A DNA stretch of 15,018 bases, taken from positions 2,226-17,243 of the forward strand of contig JAHEDA010000017.1 of assembly GCA_024641445.1 (NCBI GenBank). Direction: 5' to 3'. The notes below the pieces were generated by a model. That model worked only from the letters and a program-made list of their open reading frames with translations, searched no databases and was not told the origin of the DNA. The position numbers and the translations under genes are program-made. Below, in pieces: positions 14,841-15,018 of the stretch. Origin of the DNA: Gammaproteobacteria bacterium. GTDB lineage: Bacteria > Pseudomonadota > Gammaproteobacteria > UBA6429 > Thiohalophilaceae. Position 1 is the first letter of the stretch. Each line of letters begins with the position of its first letter.

Positions 14841-14914
14841 TGGAGGCTCGGGCCGGAGTCGAACCGACGTACTCTGATTTGCAATCAGGTGCATAGCCAC
14901 TTTGCTACCGAGCC
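14841..14914 (-). tRNA. tRNA-Cys (anticodon GCA)
   Basis: The 74-base gene has acceptor arms GGCTCGG and CCGAGCC and an encoded CCA (14843-14841). The discriminator base is U73, the known cysteine identity base. The anticodon stem-loop is CTGA-TTGCAAA-TCAG with anticodon GCA, and the T arm contains GGTTCGACTCC. It is the second gene of the Gly-Cys-Leu cluster. The spacer to tRNA-Leu (63 bases) holds a 5-bp inverted repeat, GTACC/GGTAC, at 14798-14814. Confidence 0.97.
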
Positions 14915-14939
14915 ATTTTTGAGGCCAAAATATTAACAT

Positions 14940-14968
14940 AAAAAAACCTCGGAGAATGTCCGAGGTTT
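14940..14968 (-). terminator. Intrinsic-terminator-like hairpin between tRNA-Gly and tRNA-Cys
   Basis: On the minus strand AAACCTCGG (14968-14960), a 7-base loop, and CCGAGGTTT (14952-14944) form a perfect 9-bp stem. The T run extends to 14940, seven consecutive T in all. This is the classic form of a Rho-independent terminator, located directly after tRNA-Gly and only about 25 bases before tRNA-Cys. Confidence 0.8.
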
Positions 14969-14973
14969 GAATT

Positions 14974-15018
<45 letters not shown>

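Overview
The window looks like a piece of a gammaproteobacterial chromosome. It holds a FadE-type acyl-CoA dehydrogenase very close to the enterobacterial enzyme, a tRNA Gly(GCC)-Cys(GCA)-Leu(UAA) cluster in the same order as E. coli glyW-cysT-leuZ, a DUF6763-type small acidic protein and an RpfC/RpfG-type signalling locus. I cannot name the genus. Every gene I can support, including the tRNAs, lies on the minus strand, so transcription runs from high to low coordinates.

Reading in the direction of transcription: (1) 15018-14689 is the tRNA cluster. tRNA-Gly is cut by the window edge inside its anticodon loop, and a strong terminator-like hairpin lies between the Gly and Cys genes. (2) 14600-13722 encodes a membrane-anchored PP2C phosphatase, followed by a 317-bp gap with no convincing gene. 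(3) 13404-9019 is a compact signalling operon: an RpfG-like REC-HD-GYP c-di-GMP phosphodiesterase, a single-domain receiver, an RpfC-like hybrid kinase with a membrane sensor of about six helices, and a REC-REC protein without output domain. (4) 8773-7404 holds a small outer-membrane beta-barrel protein, a 'host attachment' family protein whose leader carries an FNR/Anr-like box and a hairpin covering the Shine-Dalgarno sequence, and a DUF6763-type protein. (5) 7247-6435 encodes an Hpt protein whose C-terminal receiver has lost its phosphoacceptor Asp. (6) 6369-4546 is a class II (B12-dependent) ribonucleotide reductase, followed 5 bases later by a class V aminotransferase broken by one in-frame TGA. 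(7) 3292-1 is an overlapping gene chain: a permuted papain-fold (YiiX-like) protein, fadE, and the N-terminus of a thiolase, which points to fatty-acid beta-oxidation.

The main working hypothesis is that regions 3 and 5 form one phosphorelay. Xanthomonas RpfC is sensor-kinase-REC-Hpt in one chain. Here the kinase ends in two receivers and has no Hpt, while a free-standing Hpt fused to a dead receiver is encoded about 2.6 kb downstream. Several receivers (single REC, RpfG-like, REC-REC) could be its targets. Whether the sensor detects a DSF-type fatty acid is inferred only from similarity of the membrane domain. No rpfF-like synthase is present in the window.
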